A stretch of 64,000 nucleotides of DNA from an uncultured Clostridia bacterium. Its GTDB lineage: Bacteria > Bacillota > Clostridia > UMGS1810. The position numbers and the translations under genes are program-made. Position 1 is the stretch's first letter, and each line of letters starts with the position of its first letter. The stretch is from NCBI GenBank assembly GCA_934500705.1, contig CAKSTI010000007.1, forward strand, positions 73,912 through 137,911, read 5' to 3'. Shown piece after piece: positions 52,654 through 60,482 of the stretch. The notes below the pieces were generated by a model. That model was not told the DNA's origin. It saw nothing but the letters and a program-made list of their open reading frames with translations, and did no database searches.

Positions 52654-53110
52654 TGAGCACCCTCCTGACTTTACGCATAAAGACAAACGCCCTCAAACGG
52701 TACGGAAAAATAGCCGTCCAAACGGCGCTGTATAATTTATACAACGGATTTTTGCACGAGCAGAGCCTGCCCTTACGCTCAAATGCCACCGCACGGGCTA
52801 TGACCTGCGAGGTATACACGGGGTACTCTTTTTCTATCTCAAAGTCTCCGGCAATGGTAAGAACATCGCCCTTTTTGGCAATGACACGGTGGAGTATGTA
52901 CTGACCGCTCTCACGCCTGTGCAAAACTATGTCGTATTTCTTTATTTTATCCGCCTTTGCGAGCACAACGCAGTCACGGCGGTTAATTAGCGTTGGGGTC
53001 ATACTCACTCCCGTAACGCGCATTTTAACCTCCTTGCCGCAGGAAACGCACTCTCTTATAAGCGGAACAAGCTCGTCTATGCCGCAGGGGGCATTACTCT
53101 CTGCAATCAC
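52640..53110 (-). CDS. S24/S26-family signal-peptidase-like protein
   Basis: A 156-residue protein with the signal peptidase I/LexA-type fold. VTGVSMTPTLINRRDCVVL carries the likely nucleophile Ser in GxSMxPTL, and YILHRVIAKKGDVLTIAGDF fits the second conserved box, which in the family holds or precedes the catalytic Lys and ends in KGD. There is no clear N-terminal membrane segment; a hydrophobic stretch lies near the C-terminus (LYKLYSAVWTAIFPY). The start is GTG 53110, one base after the PqqD stop, with AAGGTG upstream. It may process a peptide handled by the ABC exporter; the substrate is not visible. Confidence 0.82.
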   Translation of the reverse strand: MIAESNAPCGIDELVPLIRECVSCGKEVKMRVTGVSMTPTLINRRDCVVLAKADKIKKYDIVLHRRESGQYILHRVIAKKGDVLTIAGDFEIEKEYPVYTSQVIARAVAFERKGRLCSCKNPLYKLYSAVWTAIFPYRLRAFVFMRKVRRVLNGKN

Positions 53111-53111
53111 T

Positions 53112-53375
53112 TCAACTCAGCACCTTTTTATCTTTAAGGACTTTAACAAAGTCGGCAACGTCCGACGCCGCCTCCTCCGCAGTTACGTCATACTCGGCGC
53201 ACAGGGCGTCCGTGAGGGCGTCGGCGGTGGTGTCCGCCTTTAATTTTTCCCAGAGAAACGCTCCGGTTTCGTTAATCGTAATCATAGCAGAAAAGTCCAC
53301 GAGGTTGTCGCCGACGGGGATTATAACGTAGCTGTCCGCAACCTTTCTCAAAGAAAATCCGTCATTTATTTTCAT
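53112..53375 (-). CDS. PqqD-family peptide-recognition protein
   Basis: An 87-residue protein of PqqD size. The pattern FSLRKVADSYVIIPVGDNLVDFSAMITINETGAFLWEKL, then EYDVTAEEAASDVADFVKVLKDKKVL is that of PqqD/RRE domains, three-helix winged folds that bind leader peptides of ribosomally made natural products. ATG 53375 follows AGGAGGAAT, and the next gene starts one base after its stop. It is the first gene of an operon with the S26-like peptidase and ABC exporter. Which peptide it binds is unknown because neither a precursor nor a maturase gene is seen next to it. Confidence 0.87.
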   Translation of the reverse strand: MKINDGFSLRKVADSYVIIPVGDNLVDFSAMITINETGAFLWEKLKADTTADALTDALCAEYDVTAEEAASDVADFVKVLKDKKVLS

Positions 53376-53405
53376 ATGTATTCCTCCTATGCAATATATA
53401 AGTTT

Positions 53406-53434
53406 ATTCTACCATAAGTATCGTTTTTTAGCAA
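53406..53434 (-). promoter_or_regulatory. Promoter of the PqqD-peptidase-ABC operon
   Basis: Leftward TTGCTA (53429-53434), 17 bases, TAGAAT (53406-53411), about 30 bases before the PqqD start. Confidence 0.7.
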
Positions 53435-53450
53435 GCAAAAATTGCGGCAA

Positions 53451-54548
53451 TCAAATATCAAACGCCTGCAAGCAACAGTTAAAAAGCGTCGGCGGTTCTT
53501 TGTGAAAATAGGAATTGCCGAGCCGTGCGGCGGATACGTTCTTTAAATCTGCGCAATATTTGGCATCTGTAAACGAACGCAGAATTTCTCCGCAGGTGAG
53601 AAATTCGGCAAACCTCTCGTCAGGCAGCCAACCGTGGGACACAAGGTGTCCTCCGAGCGTCCCCAAATGCTTAGCAGTGCGTGAATTTATCTCTGAAACT
53701 CCGCTGTCATACGGCAGAGTCATCACATCACTCACAAGTAGCGGACTTGCAAATCTGCCGCCAAGTTTCTCGCTCACGTATTTAAGCATATTTATCCTTT
53801 CCGCCCCGATACCGGCAAGTGCGTCACGGTAAAAATCACCGCTCGGCGCAGTTTCCCTGCCGTTTATTTCGGGTATTGCGGTTTTGAGCCTTGGGGCGCT
53901 GAGCACCCTGTTTTTGCAAAATTCGCTTTTTAATTTAACAACGGTTTCAAAGCAGTTCTTTAACGGTTTTACCGCTCCTTTGAACGCACGCCGCCATAGC
54001 GGTGACTGCAAAAACAAATCAACATCGCAGTACACGGTGCCCATACACGGGTAATAGAGCATACACTCCGTTTGAAGTATGCGGTTAATGCAGATGTTAA
54101 GACTGTCGCAGAGTGCGGACGCCTCTGCCACGCTCATTTTGGGTGCGCCTTTCCCTGCGGCGGCAGAGCACGAAAGATAAACCCCGTGTCCGCACAGGGC
54201 ATTGCCTATGTCAACGGCGCCGTACGAGCCGTCACGCACGGACGAAGTGCGCATTTTAAGCTCGCCGTGCGACAGCTTAAATTCCAGTCGGGTAACATAC
54301 GGCTTTTTATACAAAACACTGCCGTACACTTCCTTGGCTATTCTGCTGAGTTCGTCAATGCTCAGCGTTGCGGTACCGCTTGTTATTATTTTTTGTATTT
54401 TGGCACGGCGGTCGATTATGTACTCGCTGCAAGCGCCTGCACGTTCCAAATCGGCAAAGGTTTCACCCTCATAGGAAACGATGTGCAGATAGCGGTACGA
54501 ACCGCTGTTTTCGTCTTTAACATCAATTATGCCTACCGTTTTTACCAC
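53451..54548 (-). CDS. Conserved-looking protein of unknown function, 365 aa
   Basis: I do not recognise this protein. It has no signal peptide or membrane segment, has mixed alpha/beta character and is relatively cysteine-rich (GNALCGHGVYLSCSAAAGKG, CDSLNICINRILQTECMLYYPCMGTVYCDVD, KNCFETVV, LFNCCLQAF), but no regular metal-binding spacing stands out. N-terminal VGIIDVKDENSGSYRYLHIVSYEGETFADLERAG looks like a small beta domain. The start is GTG 54548; GAGGTGG overlaps it, so the start is less secure than most here. The gene has its own strong promoter at 54558-54586, divergent from an AraC gene with which it shares a palindromic operator, and precedes the PqqD operon in the same direction. 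Confidence 0.6.
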   Translation of the reverse strand: MVKTVGIIDVKDENSGSYRYLHIVSYEGETFADLERAGACSEYIIDRRAKIQKIITSGTATLSIDELSRIAKEVYGSVLYKKPYVTRLEFKLSHGELKMRTSSVRDGSYGAVDIGNALCGHGVYLSCSAAAGKGAPKMSVAEASALCDSLNICINRILQTECMLYYPCMGTVYCDVDLFLQSPLWRRAFKGAVKPLKNCFETVVKLKSEFCKNRVLSAPRLKTAIPEINGRETAPSGDFYRDALAGIGAERINMLKYVSEKLGGRFASPLLVSDVMTLPYDSGVSEINSRTAKHLGTLGGHLVSHGWLPDERFAEFLTCGEILRSFTDAKYCADLKNVSAARLGNSYFHKEPPTLFNCCLQAFDI

Positions 54549-54557
54549 CTCACATCT

Positions 54558-54603
54558 ATTTTATTTGATTATGCTTGTAATGTCAAGCATTATATGTTAT
54601 ACT
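54558..54603. promoter_or_regulatory. Overlapping divergent promoters with a shared palindrome
   Basis: Leftward: TTGACA (54581-54586), 17 bases, TAAAAT (54558-54563). Rightward: TTGTAA (54575-54580), 17 bases, TATACT (54598-54603). ATGCTTG, six bases, CAAGCAT (54571-54590) is a perfect inverted repeat covering both -35 boxes, so a protein bound there would act on both genes at once. Confidence 0.82.
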
Positions 54604-54683
54604 TTGCTTTAAGAAGTGGCGTCGAAAATGCATACTTAGCGCCGCATACAGAGGGGCATACAAACAAGTTAAAGGGTGATAAA

Positions 54684-55538
54684 ATGAATTACCAAAAGAG
54701 AAAAATAACTCTGGGGGAGGTATATCCCCTGCTCACGGTATTTGCCCAGGACGGCAAAGAGCCTGCGGAGCGCTCGCTTTTATGCCGCCACACATCGGTG
54801 GAGATAACCTGTGTGGTATCGGGGAGCAGTGTTTGCCACGTGTCTGACAGGGAGTACAAAATCGAAACGGGCGATGCTTTGATGTTCTCACCCGGAGAAA
54901 AGCACAAAATTGAATTAAATGAAAATCTGCACCTTTTGACAATGCACTTTGAGCCGAGGCTGATATGGAATATGGGAGCGGACTTCCCGGACTGCTCGCT
55001 TCTGGAAATGTTTTTTTGCAAAAACGACAAATTTCAAAACCTGATTGAAAGCTCGCACCCCGCCTCTGCGCAGATACTGCGCCTTGTGCGTATGATAAAG
55101 GCGGAGCTTGACGAAAAGGGCAAGGAATACGCTCTCGCCGCAAAGATTTACACTGCGGAAATTCTGATTATAATTTTAAAGAGCTTTGACTACACAGGCA
55201 GAATTATCCACGCAGCGAGCCGTAATTACACAATAGACGGAATGGAAAAGGCGCTCGACTTTATACACCGTTACCCGGCAAAGACCGACGAACTGGACGA
55301 GCTTGCCGAGGTGGCGGAGCTTAGCCGTTCGCACTTTTGTACGGTTTTTAAGCGGTACAACGGAATGTCCCCTTGGGACTACATAACAATCCGCCGTGTG
55401 GAGTATGCCGTGCACCTTTTGCGCACAACAGACCTGCCACGTCCGAGGATAGCAAAGCGGTGCGGCTTCGGCACGGCGGCAAATCTTTACCGTGCGTTTA
55501 AAAAGGTAACGGACACTATCCCCGGTGAGTTTGAATGA
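54684..55538 (+). CDS. AraC-family transcriptional regulator
   Basis: A 284-residue regulator: N-terminal cupin domain (about 15-110, with HTSVEITCVVSGSSVCHVSDREYKIETGDALMFSPGEKHKIEL) and C-terminal double helix-turn-helix (about 185-284: LDELAEVAELSRSHFCTVFKRYNGMSPWDYI, then PRIAKRCGFGTAANLYRAFKKVTDTIPGEF). ATG 54684 follows AAAGGGTG and lies behind the rightward promoter. The same frame is open for another 600 bases upstream, but that part is antisense to the neighbouring gene and crosses the promoter, so it is rejected. It probably controls the divergent unknown gene through the palindrome at 54571-54590 and senses a small molecule, perhaps a sugar. Confidence 0.9.
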   Translation: MNYQKRKITLGEVYPLLTVFAQDGKEPAERSLLCRHTSVEITCVVSGSSVCHVSDREYKIETGDALMFSPGEKHKIELNENLHLLTMHFEPRLIWNMGADFPDCSLLEMFFCKNDKFQNLIESSHPASAQILRLVRMIKAELDEKGKEYALAAKIYTAEILIIILKSFDYTGRIIHAASRNYTIDGMEKALDFIHRYPAKTDELDELAEVAELSRSHFCTVFKRYNGMSPWDYITIRRVEYAVHLLRTTDLPRPRIAKRCGFGTAANLYRAFKKVTDTIPGEFE

Positions 55539-55577
55539 GAACCGACGGCGCAATCAAAATTGTATATGTTCACAAAG

Positions 55578-55607
55578 AAAAAAGCGTGCGGTCTGCACGC
55601 TTTTTTT
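55578..55607. terminator. Bidirectional terminator between convergent araC and ddl
   Basis: AAAAAAGCGTGC, loop GGTCT, GCACGCTTTTTTT: A run, GC stem and T run on both strands. Confidence 0.92.
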
Positions 55608-55621
55608 AGTCCCTGACGGGA

Positions 55622-56830
55622 TTACATCTTACTTCCTTTACTTCCGCCGAACGTCATTCCTTCGAGCACGTTTGTGTCGAACGCATAGGAAATTTCCGCC
55701 TGCTCACGGTTGCGTTTGAGCGCAAGGGCAATCATTCTGTCGAGCAGCTGCGGATATTTGACTCCGAGCGGTTCCCACAAGTAGAACGAGAGCGAACCGG
55801 GAATTGTGTTTATCTCATTTAAGAATATCTCGCCGCTTTTTTCGTCCATCATAAAGTCTATTCTCACAACGCCGTTACAGCCGAGGCATTTGAAGGCGTC
55901 TACCGCAAGGGTGCGGATTGTATTCCTCTGCTCGGCGGTAATGTCTGCCGGGATTTTTCGTTTAAGGCTTGCCATACCCTTTGAGCCGCCGGTTTTGGCA
56001 CCGCTTTTTGCTCCGCCCTTTGAGCCGCTTATGTACTTATCCTCATAGCTTAAAATCTTGTCGGAATTAACCGGCTGTTCGCACTCGCTCGCCTCGGCAT
56101 CGTCAACGTCGCCGAGGACGGAGCAGTTTATCTCCTTTAAGTTTTCGACTGCTCTTTCAACAAGTATTTTGCCGGCAAAGTTAAATGCGTTCTCCAATGC
56201 GTCCGCAAGCTCCTGCCTGTCTGACGCTTTCTTTATTCCGACGCTCGAACCCAGGTTTACGGGCTTTACGATTACGGGATAGCCGATTTCGCTCTCGGCG
56301 GTATTCATTATTTCCTCCGGCGATGTTTCGTACTCTTTGAGCGTAAAGCACTTGCAGTCGAGAACCGGTATTCCGTTATCCTTAAAAACGGTTTTCATAA
56401 AATATTTGTCCATACCGACGGCGGAGGCGGTTACGTCACAGCCGACAAGCGGTAAATTCATCATCTTTAAATATCCGTGAAGTGTACCGTCCTCGCAGTT
56501 TGTGCCGTGCACAATGGGGAAGGCAAGGTCAATCTCGCTCACAAGTTTTTTCTCAAACAGTTTGGGGTCGCACTTTACAAGTTTTGTGCGCTTGCCGTCA
56601 GTAACAAAGGTGACACGGCGGCTTTTGGCAAGCAGGGATTTGAGGTTGGAATACTCCTCAATGCGTGTCATACATTCGCCGGTATACATCTCGTTGCTTT
56701 TGGTGATGTAGACGGGGATTATGTCGTACTTATTTCTGTCCATACTGCGCATTGCCTGAACTGCGGAGATAATGGATATTTCGTGCTCGACGCTTTTTCC
56801 GCCGAAAAGAACAGCTATTTTAATTTTCAT
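55622..56830 (-). CDS. ddl: D-alanine--D-alanine ligase
   Basis: A 402-residue ATP-grasp enzyme that makes D-Ala-D-Ala for peptidoglycan. Motifs: VLFGGKSVEHEISIISA (N-terminal glycine loop and catalytic Glu), FPIVHGTNCEDGTLHGYL, VGCDVTASAVGMDK, VIVKPVNLGSSVGIKKA (ATP and catalytic Ser loop), CNGVVRIDFMMDE and FLNEINTIPGSLSFYLWE (metal-binding residues). The omega-loop region holds an unusual Gly/Ser/Lys-rich stretch (GSKGGAKSGAKTGGSKGMAS) before KIPADI, and a similar GGSKGSKM ends the protein. ATG 56830 follows CAGGAG. murF lies 15 bases upstream on the same transcript, supplying the next step. Confidence 0.96.
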   Translation of the reverse strand: MKIKIAVLFGGKSVEHEISIISAVQAMRSMDRNKYDIIPVYITKSNEMYTGECMTRIEEYSNLKSLLAKSRRVTFVTDGKRTKLVKCDPKLFEKKLVSEIDLAFPIVHGTNCEDGTLHGYLKMMNLPLVGCDVTASAVGMDKYFMKTVFKDNGIPVLDCKCFTLKEYETSPEEIMNTAESEIGYPVIVKPVNLGSSVGIKKASDRQELADALENAFNFAGKILVERAVENLKEINCSVLGDVDDAEASECEQPVNSDKILSYEDKYISGSKGGAKSGAKTGGSKGMASLKRKIPADITAEQRNTIRTLAVDAFKCLGCNGVVRIDFMMDEKSGEIFLNEINTIPGSLSFYLWEPLGVKYPQLLDRMIALALKRNREQAEISYAFDTNVLEGMTFGGSKGSKM

Positions 56831-56845
56831 TTTAATTCACTCCTG

Positions 56846-58390
56846 TCAATAGTTATCCGGAAGGTCGTTTTCCAAAAGAATTATCTTTCTTGTGCCGTGG
56901 GTATTCAGCGCATAGGCATATTCAACGGCGTCGGAAAGGTCTTTGGCAACGTACACCTTGTCGGACGGGAAAGCGGCGCTTTCAAGCCCTTCCCGTATGC
57001 TTTCGGTCTGCTTTCTGCCGACCAATATGCAAACGTCGCACACTTTGGCGGCATTTTTGCCGAACTCAAAGTTCAGCTCGTTCTGCTTTGCCCCAAGCTC
57101 CACCATACCGGGCGTTAAGAGAATTTTTACGCCGTCAAAGCACGACAGAGTTTCGAGCGCCGCCCTTGTACCGCTGGGATTGGAATTGTAGGCGTCGTCT
57201 ATGATAATGTCTTTGCCACGGTTTACAAGTTCCAGTCTGTGGGGCACGGATTTAAGCTTTTTAATCTGCACGCCGAGCTGTTCAAATCCTATGCCGAGGC
57301 TGTGCGCAACCGCCGCCGCTCCGGCAATGTTTAAAACATTGTGCGTGCCGATTAATTTGGTTGTAAATGTACCGCTCTCACCGCCCGGCGCCGCAAGGGT
57401 AAAGGTTGTGCCGCTCTCCCCCACGCTTAAAACCTCGGCGTTGTAGTCACCGCTGCCGCTCAGGCTGTACGTCACGCATTTGCGTGTACCTTTATATGAT
57501 TTTATGTTCTCGTCGTCGCCGTTCAAAAACAACATTCCGTTCTTTTTTTCCACAGCGTCGGCAAGCTCAAACTTTGTCTTTTTAACATTTTCTATGCTCT
57601 TAAATGTTTCGAGATGCTGAGGACCGACCGAGGTAATAACGCCCATATCGGGGTGCACTATGTCGCAGATTTCCTTAATCTCGCCCACACGCTTCGCCCC
57701 CATTTCGCAGACAAATATCTCGTGGAGGGAATTAAGCTCTCCCCTTATTGTCTTTACAATTCCCATTGGGGTGTTATAGCTCTCCGGGGTCATAAGTACG
57801 TTGTACTTTGCCTTTAAAAGTGCTGACAGGTAATATTTAACGCTCGTTTTGCCGTAACTGCCCGTTATGCCGATTACCTTGGCATTTGAGGACGAAAGCA
57901 TTTTTTTAGCGTCATTGATGTAGTAGTTGTTTACGGATTTTTCAATCGGCGTATTAACAAAATTCGCCGCCGCAGGTGCAAGCGGAGAGAGCACAAAAAG
58001 CACCGCACCGCCCAAAATCGGAATGCCTGCCTGCGCAGCAATCACAAGCAATACGACATACAAAACCGCCGAGGTAACGAGCATACGTTTAACCCTCGCA
58101 GTATAGACAAGCGGTTTTTTGGCTTTTTTGGGCACGGAGAAAAGCGCACCCAAAAGCATAAGAACGCAAAAAACTATCTTTGCAAAAATTCCGTGCGATG
58201 CCACCGCCCAGATGCCGAAACCTCCAAAGACGATATTCGGCAAATGCTTTGAAACATTCGTCCTTATCCATTTAAAATGCAGTGACGCACGGTAGGAATT
58301 GAGCTGGAAAAAGTGCATAAACTTAACCAGCGACACGCAAAATGCCAAAAGTGCGCACAGCGCACCGATTACGGTGAAAAAAATATTCAT
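56846..58390 (-). CDS. murF: Mur ligase, MurF type, with N-terminal membrane domain
   Basis: A 514-residue ligase. Residues about 1-150 contain three or four hydrophobic segments (FFTVIGALCALLAFCVSLV, IVFCVLMLLGALF, MLVTSAVLYVVLLVIAAQAG, LGGAVLFVLSPLAP). The Mur ligase core follows: ATP loop GITGSYGKTSVKYYLSALL, ESYNTPMG, FVCEMGAKRVGEI, IGTHNVLNIAGAAAVAHSLG, and DDAYNSNPSGTRAALETL. MurF adds D-Ala-D-Ala to UDP-MurNAc-tripeptide, and the partner ddl gene is immediately downstream. Membrane-anchored forms occur in Clostridia. ATG 58390 has AAAGGAG upstream; the GTG at 58411 overlaps the previous gene and lacks a site. Role is firm at family level; another Mur-type amide ligase is less likely. 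Confidence 0.9.
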   Translation of the reverse strand: MNIFFTVIGALCALLAFCVSLVKFMHFFQLNSYRASLHFKWIRTNVSKHLPNIVFGGFGIWAVASHGIFAKIVFCVLMLLGALFSVPKKAKKPLVYTARVKRMLVTSAVLYVVLLVIAAQAGIPILGGAVLFVLSPLAPAAANFVNTPIEKSVNNYYINDAKKMLSSSNAKVIGITGSYGKTSVKYYLSALLKAKYNVLMTPESYNTPMGIVKTIRGELNSLHEIFVCEMGAKRVGEIKEICDIVHPDMGVITSVGPQHLETFKSIENVKKTKFELADAVEKKNGMLFLNGDDENIKSYKGTRKCVTYSLSGSGDYNAEVLSVGESGTTFTLAAPGGESGTFTTKLIGTHNVLNIAGAAAVAHSLGIGFEQLGVQIKKLKSVPHRLELVNRGKDIIIDDAYNSNPSGTRAALETLSCFDGVKILLTPGMVELGAKQNELNFEFGKNAAKVCDVCILVGRKQTESIREGLESAAFPSDKVYVAKDLSDAVEYAYALNTHGTRKIILLENDLPDNY

Positions 58391-58407
58391 TTTTTCTCCT
58401 TTCAATA

Positions 58408-59178
58408 TCACAGAATATTCATAAACGACGCAAGCACACGGTTAAACTCATATGCCTTGTCTATGAACGAATAATGTCCGCAGTTGTCAAAAACCACCTT
58501 GCCGGCATCGGGCATAAGCCTCTCCATAAGCTCTGCGTCGGAAACGGGCGTTGCCGTGTCGTCACGTCCCCAAATCAAAAGGACGGGCACGTTCACATCT
58601 TTGAATATATGTGTCAAATCCTCGTTTACAACCCTCACAAGCGTCTGCCTCATAACGGGCGAGGCGGCGTTGTAGTCGGCGGAGCCGCTCTTGGAGCGGA
58701 AGTTTTCGAGCGCATCGGGAAAGAGCGCCGCAACCGGCTTTAACGACAATATCTTTTTGCCGCACTTGAACATACGTATTTTTGCCTTTTGTTTCAGCGT
58801 TTTTTTAGGCAAAACACCTGCGCTGTCCGCAAGGATAACCTTGGTTATTTCAAACGGCAAATTCCGTCTTGCAAACATTTTGATTATCACTCTGCCGCCG
58901 AACGAATGACCGAGAAAGACCGCCTTTTTTATTCCGAATTTTTGGAGGAACTTTATCACAAAATCCACGTAATCGTCCACGCACCACGCCTCTTTCGGCT
59001 CGTCGCTTTCGCCAAAGCCCGGCATATCGGGCGCAATGACACGGTAATGCGGGCCAAGCGTGTTTACAATCCCGGCAAAGAGGTTGATGTTTGAACCCCA
59101 GCCGTGCAGGAGAACAACGTCATCTCCGCTGCCCTCGCATATATAATTTATATTCAATCCGTCAATATTTATATTCAA
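58408..59178 (-). CDS. Alpha/beta-fold hydrolase
   Basis: A 256-residue serine hydrolase. VVLLHGWGSN (oxyanion loop), FLGHSFGGRV with the nucleophile Ser, LLIWGRDDTATPV with the acid, and DNCGHYSF with the catalytic His give a full triad. I put the start at TTG 59178 (LNINIDGLNINYI): the promoter -10 lies at 59215-59220, so the ATG at 59244 is upstream of transcription, and AAAAGGGG lies ten bases before the TTG. The gene precedes murF and ddl in a three-gene operon, which may hint at a role in envelope lipid or precursor metabolism; the sequence itself fits many esterases or lipases. Confidence 0.88.
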   Translation of the reverse strand: MNINIDGLNINYICEGSGDDVVLLHGWGSNINLFAGIVNTLGPHYRVIAPDMPGFGESDEPKEAWCVDDYVDFVIKFLQKFGIKKAVFLGHSFGGRVIIKMFARRNLPFEITKVILADSAGVLPKKTLKQKAKIRMFKCGKKILSLKPVAALFPDALENFRSKSGSADYNAASPVMRQTLVRVVNEDLTHIFKDVNVPVLLIWGRDDTATPVSDAELMERLMPDAGKVVFDNCGHYSFIDKAYEFNRVLASFMNIL

Positions 59179-59214
59179 AACCGCATTTCCCCTTTTGGAA
59201 AAAACTATCAGTTT

Positions 59215-59244
59215 AGTATACCACACAAGATATGTTTTTTGCAA
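59215..59244 (-). promoter_or_regulatory. Promoter of the hydrolase-murF-ddl operon
   Basis: Leftward TTGCAA (59239-59244), 18 bases, TATACT (59215-59220). Confidence 0.75.
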
Positions 59245-59251
59245 TAGATAT

Positions 59252-60091
59252 TTAGGGCAAATTTTTGTTTTTTCTGTATTTTTTAGGCGTAACGCCGTAT
59301 TTTTTTACAAATTCACGGTTGAAATACGACGGAGAGTTAAATCCGCAGCATAGTGCAACCTGAATAATGCTGTCATCGCCGACGGTCAAAAGCTGTGCCG
59401 CCCTTTCAAGCCGAACGGCGTTTAAATATTCGTGAAACGTGCGCCCGGTCTGCTCTTTGAATATTCTGCCCAAGTACTTTTCGTTGACAAAGCACGATGC
59501 GGCAATGGATTTGAGCGCAAGCGGGTGGTAGTAGTTGACATCGGCGCAGTGCATAGCGAGCGCAACGGCACGGTGGTACTGTTTTGGCGATTTTTTGCTT
59601 GCGGTATAAAACTTTATTATGTAATCGGCAACCACTTCGGCAATTAAAAAATATTTCTCCGCTCCCAAGTCCGTTTCGTATTCGTGCAAAAGACGGCAGA
59701 GCGCCTCACCGTCCGCACCGGTATACAAGGCTTTTTGCAGTTTTGCGCAGGAGTCAGAAAAATTCCTCACCGTACCGCCGACATACACAATGCTGATTAC
59801 CGCTCCGCCGCACACCACGGGGTGCACCGCCTCAAATAGTCCGAACGGGCAAAGACCCGAAAACGCCTTCTTTGTGCGCAGTGCACGGTAATTGCACACC
59901 TTTTTGCATCGCATACACAGCTCATAACCTGCGGCGGTCTTTTTGGCAATATTGCAAAATTCCTTTGAATGTATAATATATTTCCAGCCTATGTCAAGCT
60001 CTCCCTCGCCGAGCACACCGCCTATATCGGTAATGCTTATGTGCACCCCATCCGTACAGAGCAAATCCAAAAGCTGCTGCAAATTATTCAT
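59252..60091 (-). CDS. AraC-family regulator with PocR sensory domain
   Basis: A 279-residue regulator. The N-terminal half (about 1-150) has PocR-domain features: ITDIGGVLGEGELDIGW, HSKEFCNIAKKT, CMRCKKVCNYRA (Cys cluster) and GLCPFGLFEAVHPVV. This domain often senses small hydrocarbons such as 1,2-propanediol. The C-terminal double helix-turn-helix (about 180-275) contains LALKSIAASCFVNEKYLGRIFKEQTGRTFHEYL and IIQVALCCGFNSPSYFNREFVKKYGVTPKKYR. ATG 60091 has AGGTGA upstream and the promoter at 60116-60144. Its promoter/leader region is partly duplicated at 63318-63377, upstream of a broken FAD oxidoreductase gene that may have been its target. Confidence 0.9.
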   Translation of the reverse strand: MNNLQQLLDLLCTDGVHISITDIGGVLGEGELDIGWKYIIHSKEFCNIAKKTAAGYELCMRCKKVCNYRALRTKKAFSGLCPFGLFEAVHPVVCGGAVISIVYVGGTVRNFSDSCAKLQKALYTGADGEALCRLLHEYETDLGAEKYFLIAEVVADYIIKFYTASKKSPKQYHRAVALAMHCADVNYYHPLALKSIAASCFVNEKYLGRIFKEQTGRTFHEYLNAVRLERAAQLLTVGDDSIIQVALCCGFNSPSYFNREFVKKYGVTPKKYRKNKNLP

Positions 60092-60115
60092 AACAAATTC
60101 ACCTCACACAGTTAT

Positions 60116-60144
60116 ATTATACACCAAAAGTTTCTTTTGTGCAA
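60116..60144 (-). promoter_or_regulatory. Promoter of the PocR-AraC gene
   Basis: Leftward TTGCAC (60139-60144), 17 bases, TATAAT (60116-60121). The stretch 60089-60148 aligns with 63318-63377 at about 46 of 60 positions. Confidence 0.8.
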
Positions 60145-60151
60145 TAACTTA

Positions 60152-60179
60152 GGCAATGCAAGTCCAATTCTCTCCTGTC
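60152..60179. repeat. 28-bp mini element of a diverged subfamily, TA-flanked
   Basis: Starts GGCAATGCAAGTCC and ends TCTCCTGTC; TA at 60150-60151 and 60180-60181. Same length, same GGCAATGC end and same flanks as the mini copy at 38539-38566, while its AATTCTCTCCTG end matches the relic at 9522-9564. Confidence 0.7.
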
Positions 60180-60188
60180 TAAGTTATA

Positions 60189-60386
60189 CTATTTCTTATA
60201 TTCAAGTATGTCCTCAACACGGCAATCAAGGTAACCGCACAAGTCGTCAAGCGTTTGTGTGCTTATGGGTTTATTGTGTCTTAACCTGTCCAAAAGGCTT
60301 CTGCTCACGTTAAACTCGTTTATGAGTTTGTAAGTGGAAATGCCCTTGGACTTCATTGTCTTGTAAAACGGCTCGTAACTAATCAT
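60189..60386 (-). CDS. Small XRE/Cro-like DNA-binding protein
   Basis: A 65-residue protein that is almost entirely one helix-turn-helix: FYKTMKSKGISTYKLINEFNVSRSLLDRLRHNKPISTQTLDDLCGYLDCRVEDILEY. This size and pattern match Cro/CI-type (YozG-like) regulators. ATG 60386 follows GGAGGTG. It is divergent from the leucine-rich-repeat gene; the gap contains repeated AGAGTATA boxes around the promoter, the arrangement expected for an autoregulated repressor that also controls its neighbour. Confidence 0.88.
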   Translation of the reverse strand: MISYEPFYKTMKSKGISTYKLINEFNVSRSLLDRLRHNKPISTQTLDDLCGYLDCRVEDILEYKK

Positions 60387-60413
60387 ATCTACACCTCCAA
60401 CACAATGGTAAAA

Positions 60414-60482
60414 TATACTCTTAATGTTGACAAGTGTCGATAAATAGAGTATAATATGTATGCTCGATATATAGAGTATAAT
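60414..60482. promoter_or_regulatory. Promoter of the LRR protein with repeated AGAGTATA boxes
   Basis: Rightward TTGACA (60427-60432), 17 bases, TATAAT (60450-60455): a perfect consensus. TCGATA-W-ATAGAGTATAAT occurs twice, at 60437-60455 and 60464-60482, 27 bp apart, and the inverted TATACTCT is at 60414-60421. The leftward TCGACA/TATATT pair for the XRE gene falls among the same boxes. Confidence 0.8.

Noticed and set aside
54072..54683. N-terminal extension of the AraC gene
   Set aside because: The extra 204 codons are antisense to the neighbouring gene and run across the divergent promoter; ATG 54684 with AAAGGGTG fits the family start.
55990..56040. Gly/Ser/Lys-rich stretch in Ddl as a frameshift or insertion artefact
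   Set aside because: The frame continues into conserved KIPADI and catalytic motifs, and the omega loop is variable in length in this family.
56240..56265. CTCGAACCC in ddl as another element copy
   Set aside because: Nine-base match only, inside a conserved coding motif, without GGCAGTGG or TA flanks.
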